In this document: positions 10,989 through 56,929 of the stretch, in pieces
Position numbering within the stretch: the stretch's first letter is position 1
Layout: the number at the start of each line of letters is the position of its first letter
Assembly: GCF_050003625.1 (NCBI RefSeq)
Contig: NC_134397.1
Span: 68,980,669 to 69,044,668, forward strand
Reading direction: 5' to 3'
Length of the DNA stretch: 64,000 nt
DNA from: Haematobia irritans
Lineage: Eukaryota; Arthropoda; Insecta; Diptera; Muscidae
Translations under genes and position numbers: made by a program
Notes under the pieces: model-generated
Seen by the model: the letters and a program-made list of their open reading frames with translations, nothing else
What the model was told of the DNA's origin: nothing
The model's database searches: none

Positions 10989-13021
10989 AGAGATTTCTTT
11001 TCTGAGGAACGAAATTTTAGACAAACTAAATTTTCTTTTGATGCAAAAAAAAAATTTCTTTTGAAGTAAACAAAAATTATTAGATGAAATCATTACAACC
11101 CTTGTCACAAATTCGGGTTTATTTGCTCTTTACGAAAATGCTTTATAACAAAAGTGAATTTTGTTTTTCTAAAATGTCGACCCTGAGAAAAGCAGGCAAA
11201 ACAAAATAATTCAATGTATAAATATTTTAAATCAAATTAATTATAAAGAAGCGGATTATAAAGTATAATTAATAGAAATAAAAAAAAAAAAACAAAAATT
11301 AAAGTTACTCGCCAAAATTGTAGGCAAGAAATTATAATACCAACAGTTTAGTGAAAATTTATCTCTTAAAATGCTTTCAGAAGCCTTGAAAAAGATAACG
11401 AAAATAATGCTATTGCATACTTGCCTATATTTAGGAACTTGGGTTGACTTCCAGCATCTTTCTGTCTTATAATTCATGCCATGTTCCGAATTTGGTTGAG
11501 AATTGCTTCACTATATAAGGTTTAAGATATTTTTTTACCCCCAAATAAATGTTACCCCAAAAACCCCCTAAACTTACACGTTTAGGGGGAAAACCAAAAA
11601 CTGGCAACACTGTTCCAGAGAGGCTCGACACACACATACGATATGCACTATGCGTGTATGGAAATACGACTTTTAAATAAAATTTTGTACTTACCACTAT
11701 CCAATTGAATTGGCTTAAAGATTGAAACTCACCAATTTAATATGATATCATTGCAAAAGTGTTTATTTATGCAAATAATGAAGTAAAAAACGCGAACGTT
11801 TTATCTATAAAAAAATTATTTCTATTAAATATTTAAAAAAAAACTTAATCTCAAAATAAAAAAAAAAAACTGGCTAATAACAATTCTAGATTTATTTAAG
11901 GCTTTTAATATTACTAATAATAATAATGCTCAATATATTTACTTAATTCTATTGCATAAAAAAGTTCATTAACTATCGGTATTTGTTGATTATTGTAGTT
12001 TCTTCTACGGAATAAGAACAACAACAATGCAAAAAAATATATAAACATTTTACAGAAATCACCTTTAGTTTCACTAAAGATAATTCAAACAAATTATTAT
12101 ACTAATTACGAGAAGAAAAGATAAATATATAAACAAATAATTAAAAAAAAAAAAAACAAATCTCATGACAGTAGAAAATGTACAGTAATTACATTAAGCT
12201 ATAATAAAAATCAAGTTTTTATTTAGTAATATTTCTTAAAATTGGCTGTGTGTTTACTTCGTTATTTATTGGCATTATCAAAACACTTATAATTAGGTAT
12301 AATACATTCATTTAAGAAGAAAATGAAATATTTTAACATAGCAAAATGATGCTATCAATTAATAAATAGTAATTATAATATTAAGCTTTATAATAATTCA
12401 TATTTTATAGTTAATTTATAACTATGAATAAACGTAGTAGGACTTAGGTTATAGCAGTAGTGGTAGTAGTTGTAGCAGCAGTTTTGATAAGAGTAGAAAA
12501 GCCTCCACCTTTTACCAGAAATAAAAAAAATCAATTTGGTTTAGTATTAACTTTCTGATGCGATTTTCCACCATTGTGTTTTTTGTAATAGTATTTTGGA
12601 AATAATATCTTTAGAGTATTAGAATTGAGATAACGGAATTATTAAACATTAATAAATTATTATTAAACATTAATTTTTTTTTTCTATTTTGTAACCACAA
12701 TTTAAATGAAGCTGTTAAGTTTTTATTTTGTGTTCATTAAAACAAAAAATTAGCAAGGTAGGTCTAAAGTCACGAGTTCCACTACATTACACTAAGTGTT
12801 TGTTAATCAATTGACAAATTCATTAAAAAAATGTTTGGTTTCGTTGCAGTAACATAATTTTCGTTGTATTTAGGAACATTAGTTAACTAACAAAAATCTT
12901 TAATGTTTCGATTACTTTTTCTTTTTGTGAGCATTCAGCGACAGAAATTGAAGACTATGTGACCAAATATAAGATAAAAATATATGGCCGAATGTTCATT
13001 CGAAGCGAATCATAAGATATC
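10989..13021. other. AT-rich stretch with a possible solo hAT-type end
   Basis: Mostly single-copy-looking, very AT-rich sequence. At 11535-11612 a C-rich run ends in CTGGCAACACTG, the same terminus as the hAT-type MITE at 51655-53730; a partner end was not found. A run of TAG/GTAG triplets lies near 12440-12480. No gene recognised. Confidence 0.35.
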
Positions 13022-13023
13022 TA

Positions 13024-13320
13024 CACTGAAAAAAAAACTCCGTAGTTAAACTAACGCTAAATTTAACTTATTTTTATTGCAAAAAAATATTTGTTTGTGT
13101 TAAAATGCATTAAATTTTTCTTTTTTTATGTAGTCTCAAACATAAGTTCAATATGAACTAACATAAAGGAAAAATTTCGTGCGATTTCCAAAAAATAGTA
13201 AGAATGAACAACTGTATGGTTAAAATGGTCATTATTTGGCGCCAACTTTTAGTTACTTTTTTCTTCTATGAGAGGGTGTAATCTCGTGAACTGCAGTTAA
13301 AGATCAACTCTTTGAGGGCT
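13024..13320 (-). mobile_element. MITE family 2, truncated copy
   Basis: It starts CACTGAAAAAAAAACTCCGT and contains GTTAAACTAACGCTAAATTT, the reverse complement of the 3' end of the copies at 13907-14370 and 18768-19230. The other terminus is missing. Confidence 0.5.
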
Positions 13321-13427
13321 AAAGGATTAACAAGGTTCATGAAAGCGTTTACGCAAAATAAGAAAATCTCCTGGCTGCAAGATTTTTATACCCTGCGCCA
13401 CACTGTGGAACACAGTATAAGTTAATG

Positions 13428-14431
13428 CACTGAAAAGAAGCATGCCATGCAAAATTTTGTCTGTACAATAATGATTTTGGTATTGATTACGAGCCAAAGA
13501 AGCCGAGATTTGAAGTAAGGATACTTTTAAGACACAATTCTATTTTAAATTTGAGTTGCGTACTTGATTCTAGGAAACAAATTTTAATTTATTCTTTTTT
13601 TTCAATTGCTTTAAATTTCCAAATTCAGAATCGACTTCAAGTAGAAATTATGCAACATTTCAAGTAAAAACGTCTTTAAAATAAAGTGAAAAACATCTCT
13701 TATTTGTGAATGCTTTTGTGCTTAAAGTCAAAAAGTCAACAAATTTAAAGACGATTTTTTTAGTTTTAAAGTATTTTTCAGAATTTATTTGAATTTAGTC
13801 AAACGGAATATTAAGATACACATTTCCAAGTCAAATCACTTAACTATAAGGAAAAAATTATTTCAATGGAAAGTTTGTCGACTTTTGGACAAGGCAAAAC
13901 TGTATGCACCGAAAAACAAGTGAACTGTTTTATAGGAAGAATGAACTACCTCGCACGAAAATTGAACTAAATTTGACTCCACATTTTGAGATTTCCCCAT
14001 AGGTTTGTAAAAACCAGGACATTTTAATTCCCTGTTGTACTTTTTAACTGCAGTTCACGAAATTACATCATTTTAACCATACAGTAGTTCATTCTTACTA
14101 TTTTTGGGAATCGTACAACAATTTACTTTTGCTTTAGTTCATATTGAACTTATATGTACGGTCATTGGACTTTATACCCACGTTTGGTTCATAAAATTTT
14201 TGAGACATAATTAAAAAAGTAAGATTTCATTAAGCTGTGGAAAATTTCAATAAAAATAATATCGAAATAATAATATCGAATAAAAAAATTTAACTACTAG
14301 CAAATAATTTTTTTCCAATAAAAATAAGTTAAATTTAGCGTTAGTTTAACTACGGAATTTTTTTTTCTGTATGGTAACCAAAACTCGCATTCGTAATTTA
14401 AGGACTCACAACAATATTTTTTTTTTCAGTG
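13428..14431 (-). mobile_element. CACTG-MITE family 1 with a nested family-2 MITE
   Basis: CACTGAAAAGAAGCAT at the left, TTTTTTTTCAGTG at the right, flanked by TG on both sides (13426-13427, 14432-14433). Its body stops at about 13906 and resumes after 14370 (CAAAACTCGCATTCG), with a family-2 copy between. Removing the insert leaves about 540 bp, somewhat shorter than other copies. Confidence 0.65.
13907..14370 (+). mobile_element. MITE family 2 nested in family 1
   Basis: Starts CACCGAAAAACAAGTGAACT and ends GTTTAACTACGG followed by a T run and CTGT. TATG occurs on both sides (13903-13906 and about 14370-14373), so the target duplication may be 2 or 4 bp. No ORF. Confidence 0.6.
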
Positions 14432-14649
14432 TGGAAATGTATGCTTTTTTCAGTGTGGAAATGTAATGCTCCGGGCTGGCCTCAGAGTCGATCTAGCTAT
14501 GTCCGTCTGTCCGTCTTTCACTCCCACCGAAGGAGTCGGAGATAGTAAATTTCAAAATCTCGGTGGTTAACTGTGACCAACTGTTCGATGGAAATGGAAA
14601 TAGGCCTCAGTTCCGACTGGAAATAGGCCTCGCTCTGACTGCAATATTT

Positions 14650-16262
14650 GTATACTCTGCGCCAAACTTTGGAACAGGATATTATGAGTCAGTGCAAATG
14701 TTTGCAACACCCAGAAGGATGCGAGATAGATACAAGGTATCTTTGGTAATAATGTTCAGGGCCGGCCTCTCAGTCGATCTAGTCATGTCCGTCTGTCTGT
14801 GACTAAATTTTTGTAATCAATGTTTAGTTTGCAGGTTTAGACCAATCAACTTCAAATTTGGCACAATTATCTGTTTTATGTCAGAATAGAACTGTATTGA
14901 AATGAAATGAATGAATTAAAATCTGTTCAGATTTAGCTATAGCTCCCATAAAAATCTTTCTCCCGATTTAGACTCATATGGCCACCGTTTGTTAAAATTA
15001 CACTCCGATTTACTTGAAATTTTTCACAGAGAGCAGAATTTTCATTGTAGCTATGTATCAGATTTAAATATTGGTGCCATATATAACTTTCGCCCGATTT
15101 AGAGTAATATGACCACCGGAAGTCAAAATTTCAATCCGATTTACTTAAAATTTGCAAAGAGAGCACAATTAACATTTTAGCAATGTGCGCCAAATTTGTC
15201 TCACATTTAGACAAAACCCACATACATATATGTTTTTTTTCAATTTGGGCAAAAAAATGGCCAAATACACATATCTAACATCGCCACTGCTAAGTCGAAA
15301 AGATGTAAAAATTATTCACATTTTCCTATACCTCTAAAATACATCTATAAACCAATAAATCATAAATGACTTTAAATATTTCCCATGGCCGATTTAGGTT
15401 TTATGTCTACACACTGAAAAAAAGCATACTCGGTTCAAAAGATTTTGTCTTTACTTTAAAAAATTTGGTATTGATTCCGAGCCAAAGAAGCGGAGAATAC
15501 AAGTAAGGATACTTTTAAGACACAATTCTCTTTTAAATTTAGGTTTTGTGTACTTGCTTCTAGGAAGCAAATTTTAATTTTTCGCTTTCTCAGCTTTTTT
15601 CCCTTCATATGCTATCAAAGTCTTTTAAAAACGAGTTAACGGCAACTTTATTTTCCAAATTAGGACTCGACTTCCAGTAGAAATTATGCATTGTTTGAAG
15701 TAAAAAACTTCTTTAAAATAAAGTTTTGAAAAACATGTCCTATATTTGAACGATTTTTTGCTTTGTAGTCAAGATGCAAAAAGACAACAAATTTAAAGAC
15801 AATTTCATTAAATTTAAAGAATTTTTCTGAATTATTAAAGTCAAGTTGACCTTAGCCTATAAATTTTTTCTTTCATGTTAGGATACCCATTTTTAAGTCA
15901 AATCACTTAATTATAAGGACAATACGACTTCATTGAAAAGTTTATCGACTTTTCGACAAGGAAAATAACTTTATTTTAGAGAAATGCGTCTTCTATGCTA
16001 AGCAAAATTTGTATTCGTATTTTAAAGACATGAAATCTTTGATCTCACGACAATATTTTTTTCAGTGCAGATTTTGTAGAAGTCTAACAAATTTTGTCCA
16101 AATCGGATAAGGTTTAAATATATATATATATATATAGGAACATAAATCTTTATATATGTTATAGCACCAAACAAATTTGAAGGATTTGATAATGGTATCG
16201 AAAATGTAGATCTACAAAATGGTGCAGGATATATTATAGTCGGTCCCGCGTGAATTTAGACT
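14650..16262 (-). mobile_element. INE-B element with a nested CACTG-MITE
   Basis: The hairpin end (ACTCTGCGCCAAACTTTGG) is near 14655, then the GTCCGTCTGTCTGT run, two CAGATTTAG(A/C)TATAG units and an end near 16262 with TATAGTCGGTCCCGC. It is split by the family-1 MITE at 15412-16067. Confidence 0.6.
15412..16067 (-). mobile_element. CACTG-MITE family 1, full copy (656 bp)
   Basis: CACTGAAAAAAAGCAT to TTTTTTTCAGTG, flanked by CA on both sides (15410-15411, 16068-16069). The sequence is close to the copies at 3612, 57423 and 59849. Confidence 0.75.
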
Positions 16263-18238
16263 TCCCTTACATGTTAACATTGTTATAGTGAATTTTGTTT
16301 ATTGTTATTTCTTTGTAATTTGATGCAGTAGAATTGGCTTAGGATTTGTTATCTGGTTTTATCTCTGTCTTGTTTTAATAAAATGGAACTCCGTTAAAAA
16401 TATCTCATTAATTAATTAAGTGGATTTATTCTATTTTTAATGAGTTAATTAATGACCTGCCGTCCAAACCAAATAAAGGGAATTGTACTTTAAAATTAAT
16501 ATCCTCCCCATCAACAAACATTGAGCTGTGTTTCAATCTGTAACTAATAAGTTCATAGGTATTTCAAAATGGTCAGCCTAAAAGTATGCACAACATTTGT
16601 TGTAAACTTCCCTAAAGCTTTTGATGTAGAAATTGAGTTTTGAAATTCCCAAGAAGATTTAATGTATTGCAACTAACCTAAAAAAAACACACAAAATTAA
16701 AAATAGCACAAATTACCCAAATTTTACTTGTCTTAAAATCATTTGGAATGAAAATAATTTATAATTAAAAAATCTGCAAAAATAATGTGGAAGTTAATAT
16801 CGCATCAGAAAGCTAAATGAGCAGAGTTTGTGCACATCGGTATATAAGAAAAAAGATCACACATTGTTCCAGCTGTTTCTAATAAAAAAAAAACAGCAAC
16901 TGGCAGTTAAGTAATAAAATAATGAAGTAAACAAAATACTTGGCATTTTCTATGAAACAGAACATTTTCATAAAATTATGAAATTCTGCTTATTTTAAAA
17001 GTTTTTTTTTTACAAAAACAATATTTTACATTATGATGATTTCAAAAAATGGCAAGTAAATTCTATGTACAATTACTTACAATTATTTATTATTTTTATT
17101 TTTGATTTTAAAATCAATAATAATGTAATACATACATACGTACATGGAACAATTTCTTAATTAAGATCTAATTCTTCTTTGTAACATAAAACATTACTGC
17201 GATTTAGAAAATGTTTTAGCATTAATTATTTCCTTATATATTTTACAATTTATTTTATTTATATTAATTATCACTTTTTAATTTTTTTGTGGGATTTTGT
17301 TTATCATATTTTTTTTCTGTTTTTTTTATTCTTAATTTTGTTTTTATTTGGCACATTTTATAGTACAATGTTTAATTTTCGTTTGTTTTATTCTTAATAA
17401 GATTGTCTAGCGTAGATACACTTTTGTCGTTAACACTAAGGTGGACAAATATAGGAAAGGTACGGAAGTTTGATCAATTTTTCAAAAAGAACTAAAAGAG
17501 AAACTATTAAAGATGTCTAAACTCCGACGGCCAACATGAAATTTTTGAAAAAGTGTTATGCTTACTCCATTTAAGAAATTTATTTATCTTAATAATTTTT
17601 TATTCAATTCAGTCAAGTATTAATGTAAAGTACAAACAATGACAATATTAAACCCCACTATGCAATAAAACATCCGAGACAGTATGCGATAAAAATGATA
17701 ATGGTTCGCATTGAAGCCTACCTACACTCATAACAGTGAATGCATCATAAAATAAAACTGTAGGTTAATTTTAGAAAATTTTAGTTAAACTAAAGTATAA
17801 TTGTCGAGATGATAAATATAAGTAACTACTTTTGATGAAATTAAAAAAATACATTTATTTTTTTGTGTTATGAGCAAATTTGTAAAAATATTCGAAAGCC
17901 ATTCGAAGTTCAAGATTGACACTTTTTATTGGAAAATTTCAGAAACTTTAGCATATTTTGAAGTACTTTCGGTGAAAATCGGATTCAGTACAATTGCATG
18001 ATTCATTTATCTATGACATTTTTTTTTAGTTTTAGAGTATGTAACCAATGTAAACAAAAAAATAATTAAAGTGACGAAAACTTTAGACTATAACGTAATA
18101 ATTTGGTGCCTTGTTTTTTTAAGTGTAGAGGAGCGTAAAGTGTTTGTGAGCGGCAAATCATTTGATCAATCTATTAATGTAATTTAGGTATTATTATTTG
18201 CATTTGGATAGTTTATTTTCTTTTACTTATCCTAACAG
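16263..18238. other. AT-rich unassigned stretch
   Basis: No ORF, TE end or tandem array recognised. Oligo-A and oligo-T runs are frequent. Confidence 0.4.
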
Positions 18239-18767
18239 CCCAGCAAAAAAAAGGGTGGCCAAAAAAGTATTGAAAATGTTATTTTTGCATCCGGAAGTAG
18301 TACAAGATTGGCGCAAAAGAGAATTTAAGAATTTAAAATAGGCTTGTCATCAGACGGATGTTCACCATTTCAACAGCTGTTGCACTGAATTTTCATCAAT
18401 TTCTGGGTGTGATTCGAATTCAGTGTTTTGGGTGTAAAAATTATTTCCGTGGCAAAAGATCACAATTTTTTTTTTTGATATTTTGCCACAAAAATAATTT
18501 TTGCAATAATTTATGATGCATTCATTGATTGTCTGAAACGTTTGACCTAAAATATTTAAAACAAAAATCGCAATTTTTCTCGAATGGATTTAGCATGTTT
18601 TACATATAAATTGTACCATATTAATAGTTCTACTCATGATATATTTGAAACAACAATAAATTAAAATTACCCATTAAATATATGGAAAAATCGAGTTATA
18701 AAAATTTTAGTTAAAATAACTTCCTGTGTATTTAAAATAAAGAAAATTTTAAATTTTATCAAAAACA
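18239..18767 (+). mobile_element. MITE family 3 (CCCAGCA ends), 3'-truncated
   Basis: Begins CCCAGCAAAAAAAAGGGTGG, with an internal match to the copy at 24835-25356 (GGCTTGTCAT, TTTCAACAGC). The right end is missing where a family-2 MITE begins. Confidence 0.55.
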
Positions 18768-19230
18768 CACCGAAAAAAAGTGAACTGTTTTATAGGAAGT
18801 ATAGGAAGAACTACCACGCACGAATATTGAACTAAATTTTACTCCACATGATATTTCCATAAAGCGTTGTTAAAACCAGGAAATTTTAATGCCCTGTTGT
18901 ACTTTTCAACTGCAGTTCACGAAATTATATCATCCCATAGAAGAAAAAATTAACTAAACGTAAAGAAGAAAATCATTGGCGCCAAATCATGACCATTTTA
19001 ACCATACAGTAGTTCATTCTTACTATTTTTGGGAATCGTACGAACATCTTCTTTAGTTCATATTGAACTTATGTGTGCGGTCATTGAACTTTATACTCAT
19101 GTTTAGTTCATAAAAGACATACTTAAAAAAAGTAAGATTTCATGAAGCTTTAACTACAAACAAATAATTTTTTTTTAAATAAAAATAAGTTAAATTTAGC
19201 GTTAGTTTAACTACGGATTTTTTTTCTGTG
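18768..19230 (+). mobile_element. MITE family 2, full-length copy (463 bp)
   Basis: CACCGAAAAAAAGTGAACTG to GTTTAACTACGG, a T run and CTGTG. The body matches 13907-14370 nearly throughout. No clear matching 2-bp flanks (CA left, TA right). Confidence 0.6.
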
Positions 19231-19239
19231 TATCTATAG

Positions 19240-19900
19240 AAAATATATAATAGAATTTTGTCAAAATTTTCTTTAGAAAACTAAAACTTATATCTATAGA
19301 AAATATTTAATAGAATTTGACAAAATTTTCTATAGAAATTAAATTTTGACAAAATTTTCTATAGAAATAAAATTTTGACAAAATTATCTACAAAAAAATT
19401 TTTTGACAAAGTTTTCTATAAAAACAAAATTTTGACAAAATTTTCTATAGAAAAAAATTTTGACAAAATTTCCTTTAGAAGTAAAATGTTAATATAAAAT
19501 TTTGACAAAATCTTCTGTATCCCTACCTCACCATTTATAGCAAATTTTGTCAAAATTGTATTGCTATAAAAAATTTTAAAATTTTATTTCTATAGAAAAT
19601 TTTGTCAACATTTTATTTCTATAGAAAATTTTGTCAAAATTTTATTTCTATAGAAAATTTTGTCAAAATTTTTTTTCTATAGAAAATTTTGTCAAAATTT
19701 TATTTCTATAGAAAATTTTGTCAAAATTTTATTTCTATAGAAAATTTTGTCAAAATTTTATTTCTATAGAAAATTTTGTCAAAATTTTATTTCTATAGAA
19801 TATTTTGTCAAAATTTTATTTCTATAGAAAATTGTGTCAAAATTTTATTTCTATAGAAAATTGTGTCAAAATTGTATTTCTTTGGAAAATTTATGAAGTA
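19240..19900. repeat. Two 29-bp-unit arrays in opposite orientation
   Basis: Up to about 19515 the unit reads TTTTCTATAGAAATAAAA; from about 19545 to 19900 it reads as its reverse complement, TTTTATTTCTATAGAAAA. The unit is the one found inside INE-A elements, and remnants of INE-A sequence flank it at 19925-19990. A transcript across this could fold into a long duplex. Confidence 0.7.
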
Positions 19901-20022
19901 CTTCTTATTTTTAGAGGATTATTTTGTAAAATCTACCACACAGTGAAAAATCTAAAATTTTTGGTAGAATTCTACCAACTACGGCAACCGTGATCGCGAC
20001 GCTGGTCGCTGACTCGTCCTTA

Positions 20023-20471
20023 CACAGCAAAAAATTCTGTTGTAAAACTGATGCTAAAATTAACTAATATTTTTTGCAAAAATTTTATGTTGTTTTATTT
20101 TATTTTTAAAATTTTGTAAGAAATTTTCCCCAATCTAACGATTTTGTCTAAAACCCCAACCCAGCAAGCATGTCTAAAAAATTTTACGAAACAAATTAGT
20201 TCAGTTCTAACTAAAACAGAAGAAGTTTTACGAACACGTCTCAAAAATAATAAGAATGAACTACAGTGTGGTTAAAATGGGATTTTTTCTTTATTTTTAG
20301 CTAAATTTTTCTTTTCGAGGAAAATGAATTTCGTAAATGGTAATTAAAAATCCAAAAATATCGGAAAATTTTCGTTAATTTAATGAATGTCAAAATTTGG
20401 AATGCAATTTAGTTCAATTTTCGCACGAGATAGTTAATTTTTCCCATAATGTAGTTTACGTTTTTTCTGTG
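20023..20471 (-). mobile_element. MITE family 2-like copy (449 bp) with TA duplication
   Basis: CACAGCAAAAAATTCTG at the left and TTTTTTCTGTG at the right, flanked by TA on both sides (20021-20022, 20472-20473). The interior shares the ATAGTTAATTTT/AGTTCA-type motifs of family 2 but is diverged. Confidence 0.6.
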
Positions 20472-20499
20472 TAAGAGTATCTTGAAAAAAAAAAAACAT

Positions 20500-21385
20500 A
20501 AATATTTTCTATCTTGAGATTTTTCCATTTATTTAAATTCTAATGGATACCTATGAATTTGTTTTTAAATATATTAATATTTTTTCATAAATGATATGGA
20601 TTTTTTTAAATATTGGACATTTTGTCATACTGTGTTTTTTTCTGAAATTTTTTATATTTTTTGCCGGCATTTATCATATTTGTTTGGGGGCACCCTTCAT
20701 TATTAAGGGAACCATTGATAAAAAAATAACAAAAACTAAAGGGTTTAACTTTTTGAAGAAATTGAAAACAGGAATTTTACTCTTTTTAGTATAAAGAGAT
20801 CAATTCCACGCCTTACTACTGCGAGGGATAGGCTGAGGGCCTATCCCTAAAGCTAAAGCTTGAGCGGAATTGAAAACTACTTTAATTTAATTCAATTACA
20901 AGGGCCACAAATTTTTTTCTCTACAAAAGATCAATCTCCTCTACCTTTCCCATAATATCCTTGAGGAATGGAAATCTTTGAATAGAGTAGATTAATCTAA
21001 AGACAATTATAGAAAAAATAATCAAAAATAAATAGTCACTAAACTAATACATTAAGAATATAAATACAAGTATATAAATTCGTTAAGAAATTTCTTTCTT
21101 TTGGACAGTATGACGTTTGAGTATTGAGTAGGCAATAACACAAAAAATATCCTTTGAGGATCTTTTGAGTATTTTCGATTGCAGGGATATGAGTAAAATA
21201 ACAAGATTTAAAATTAAATAGCATATAGCATTATATATAAAATAAAAACAGTTTTTTAAGACAGATGACGAAAGTATAGCGTATTCATAAATTAGGAACA
21301 AAAAGATTCGAAATGATGACAGTGGTGACTTAATATAAGAAAACCTATCTAAAGTCCTTAAAAAAAGGACCTATTTCAGTTAATT
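20500..21385 (-). other. Probable 3'UTR and downstream flank of the zinc-finger gene
   Basis: AT-rich sequence after the stop codon with no recognisable TE until about 20470. A minus-strand AATAAA is read near 20533-20528 and ATTAAA variants near 20886-20881, so the transcript end could lie about 500-900 nt past the stop. A stable hairpin sits at 20801-20872 within this stretch. No signal close to the stop stands out, so the exact polyadenylation site is unknown. Confidence 0.4.
20801..20872. repeat. Two-level hairpin
   Basis: Inner arms GGGATAGGC (20825-20833) and GCCTATCCC (20839-20847) with a 5-nt loop; outer arms CAATTCC (20801-20807) and GGAATTG (20866-20872). It lies in the probable 3' region of the zinc-finger gene, so it could be an RNA structure, but a decayed TE foldback is also possible. 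Confidence 0.5.
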
Positions 21386-55647
<34,262 letters not shown>

Positions 55648-55775
55648 TTAGGCAGCACTTTTGTGTACGATGTAATAGTTCACCCAATATAGAAGTTCTA
55701 CTATCTTAGCCTATGGGTGTGGTTGCCCCCGTCTTTTATGCTATTTGGAGTCCCTGGTCTAGTTGTATATTGCAG
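55648..55775 (-). other. 5'UTR part of coding exon 1 with upstream splice acceptor
   Basis: On the minus strand a long pyrimidine tract (TCTTTTTCTCTTTGTTACAG) ends at 55776, followed by 128 nt without an ATG in the coding frame and then the start codon. This looks like a strong acceptor, so at least one non-coding exon lies to the right. I could not identify that exon or a promoter in 55.8-64 kb. Confidence 0.65.
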
Positions 55776-56619
55776 CTGTAACAAAGAGAAAAAGAAGATT
55801 AATTGGAATATTGTCGTTGAAAGTAAATATTTGTATACACTTGGGTGTGTTGGGAACATATCAATAAATTACAATTACTGTCTGCGGAAAATAGTGTAAA
55901 CATTTATCACCTTACGTTATTTTTTTCTCTTCATCAATGCTTTTTGTGGACATAACATGCACACATATTAGGAGAAACCAATAAAAACGCAATCTCAGGC
56001 AACTATTATTTTTAAATTGGTATGAAACGATTACATTTTTATCGATTTTATTGCATATAAGCTCCATGTGGATGACCATTAACGAAAATCGGATGACAAA
56101 TTTGGCATACGATTCATTTTAAATAGCTTCAGGTAGGAGGTGAGTACTTGATAGTATTAATCAAATTCAGTCTCTTATTTATTTCAAATTTTAAATTGGG
56201 TGGAATATCTGTGGACTTTTGATAATACAACATAAATTGTAATATTTCTCATACTATTATATTATCGTTCAAAATATCGTTCAAAAAACTCATCGTTTTT
56301 TTGCAAATCGATACAAATTTTTCAAACCATTTGTAATAAACAAAATAACATAAATCGACATATTTTATAATTAGCTTGTCCCAAAGCAACCTATGTAAAG
56401 TACAATCCGCTTTTAAAAGTCTGTATATGTTAATTTTTTGTACAGAAACAGTAAATCTGTACTTGTTTTTTTTTATAATATCAGTTTATGCCATGTATAC
56501 CGGTATGAAGTGAGCGTCAAGATATAAATATCTCGATAGGGAATATTTGTTGTGAACTAGCCCTTATTTTGTTTATTTGTTTGCTATGATATCTGTGAAA
56601 AATATTTAGTATACATTAA
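55776..56619. other. Upstream intron stretch, nothing recognised
   Basis: Starts with the acceptor tract of exon 1 on the minus strand. AT-rich, no ORF or TE end until the MITE at 56620. Confidence 0.4.
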
Positions 56620-56859
56620 CTGCCTGTTCGTGGAATTTTCGTTCGCCTCGAGACGAACGATTCGTCAAAAATCACATATTGATATCTCGAAATCCAGAGT
56701 CCGTGAAATCTCAATTATTTCGGTGTTCGATAGTAAATCATAAATAATGAGTTCATTACAAAATTCAGGATTTTTTAGAAAATATATCTAAAGTTATTTT
56801 AGTTTCAATTTAGAAGTACGATTCGTCTCGAGTCGATTTTGTGTTTCATGAACAGGCAG
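56620..56859. mobile_element. Harbinger-like MITE candidate (240 bp, TAA duplication)
   Basis: Ends CTGCCTGTTC and GAACAGGCAG, with imperfect inverted similarity continuing for about 45 bp (CTCGAGACGAA arms), flanked by TAA on both sides (56617-56619, 56860-56862). A 3-bp TAA duplication fits PIF/Harbinger. No ORF. Confidence 0.65.
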
Positions 56860-56929
56860 TAAGTCATTGAACAGACAACATTATATTTTTTCATCGTGTT
56901 AAAAATATCGAATTTTGTACCAGAAAGTG

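Larger units (their letters stand above)
13387..14640 (-). mobile_element. INE-B element carrying nested MITEs
   Basis: The hairpin end (ACCCTGCGCCACACTGTGG) is at 13387. The element is broken by a family-1 MITE at 13428-14431 and resumes with GAGTCGATCTAG and the GTCCGTCTGTCCGTC run near 14480. A second INE-B begins at about 14655. Confidence 0.55.
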
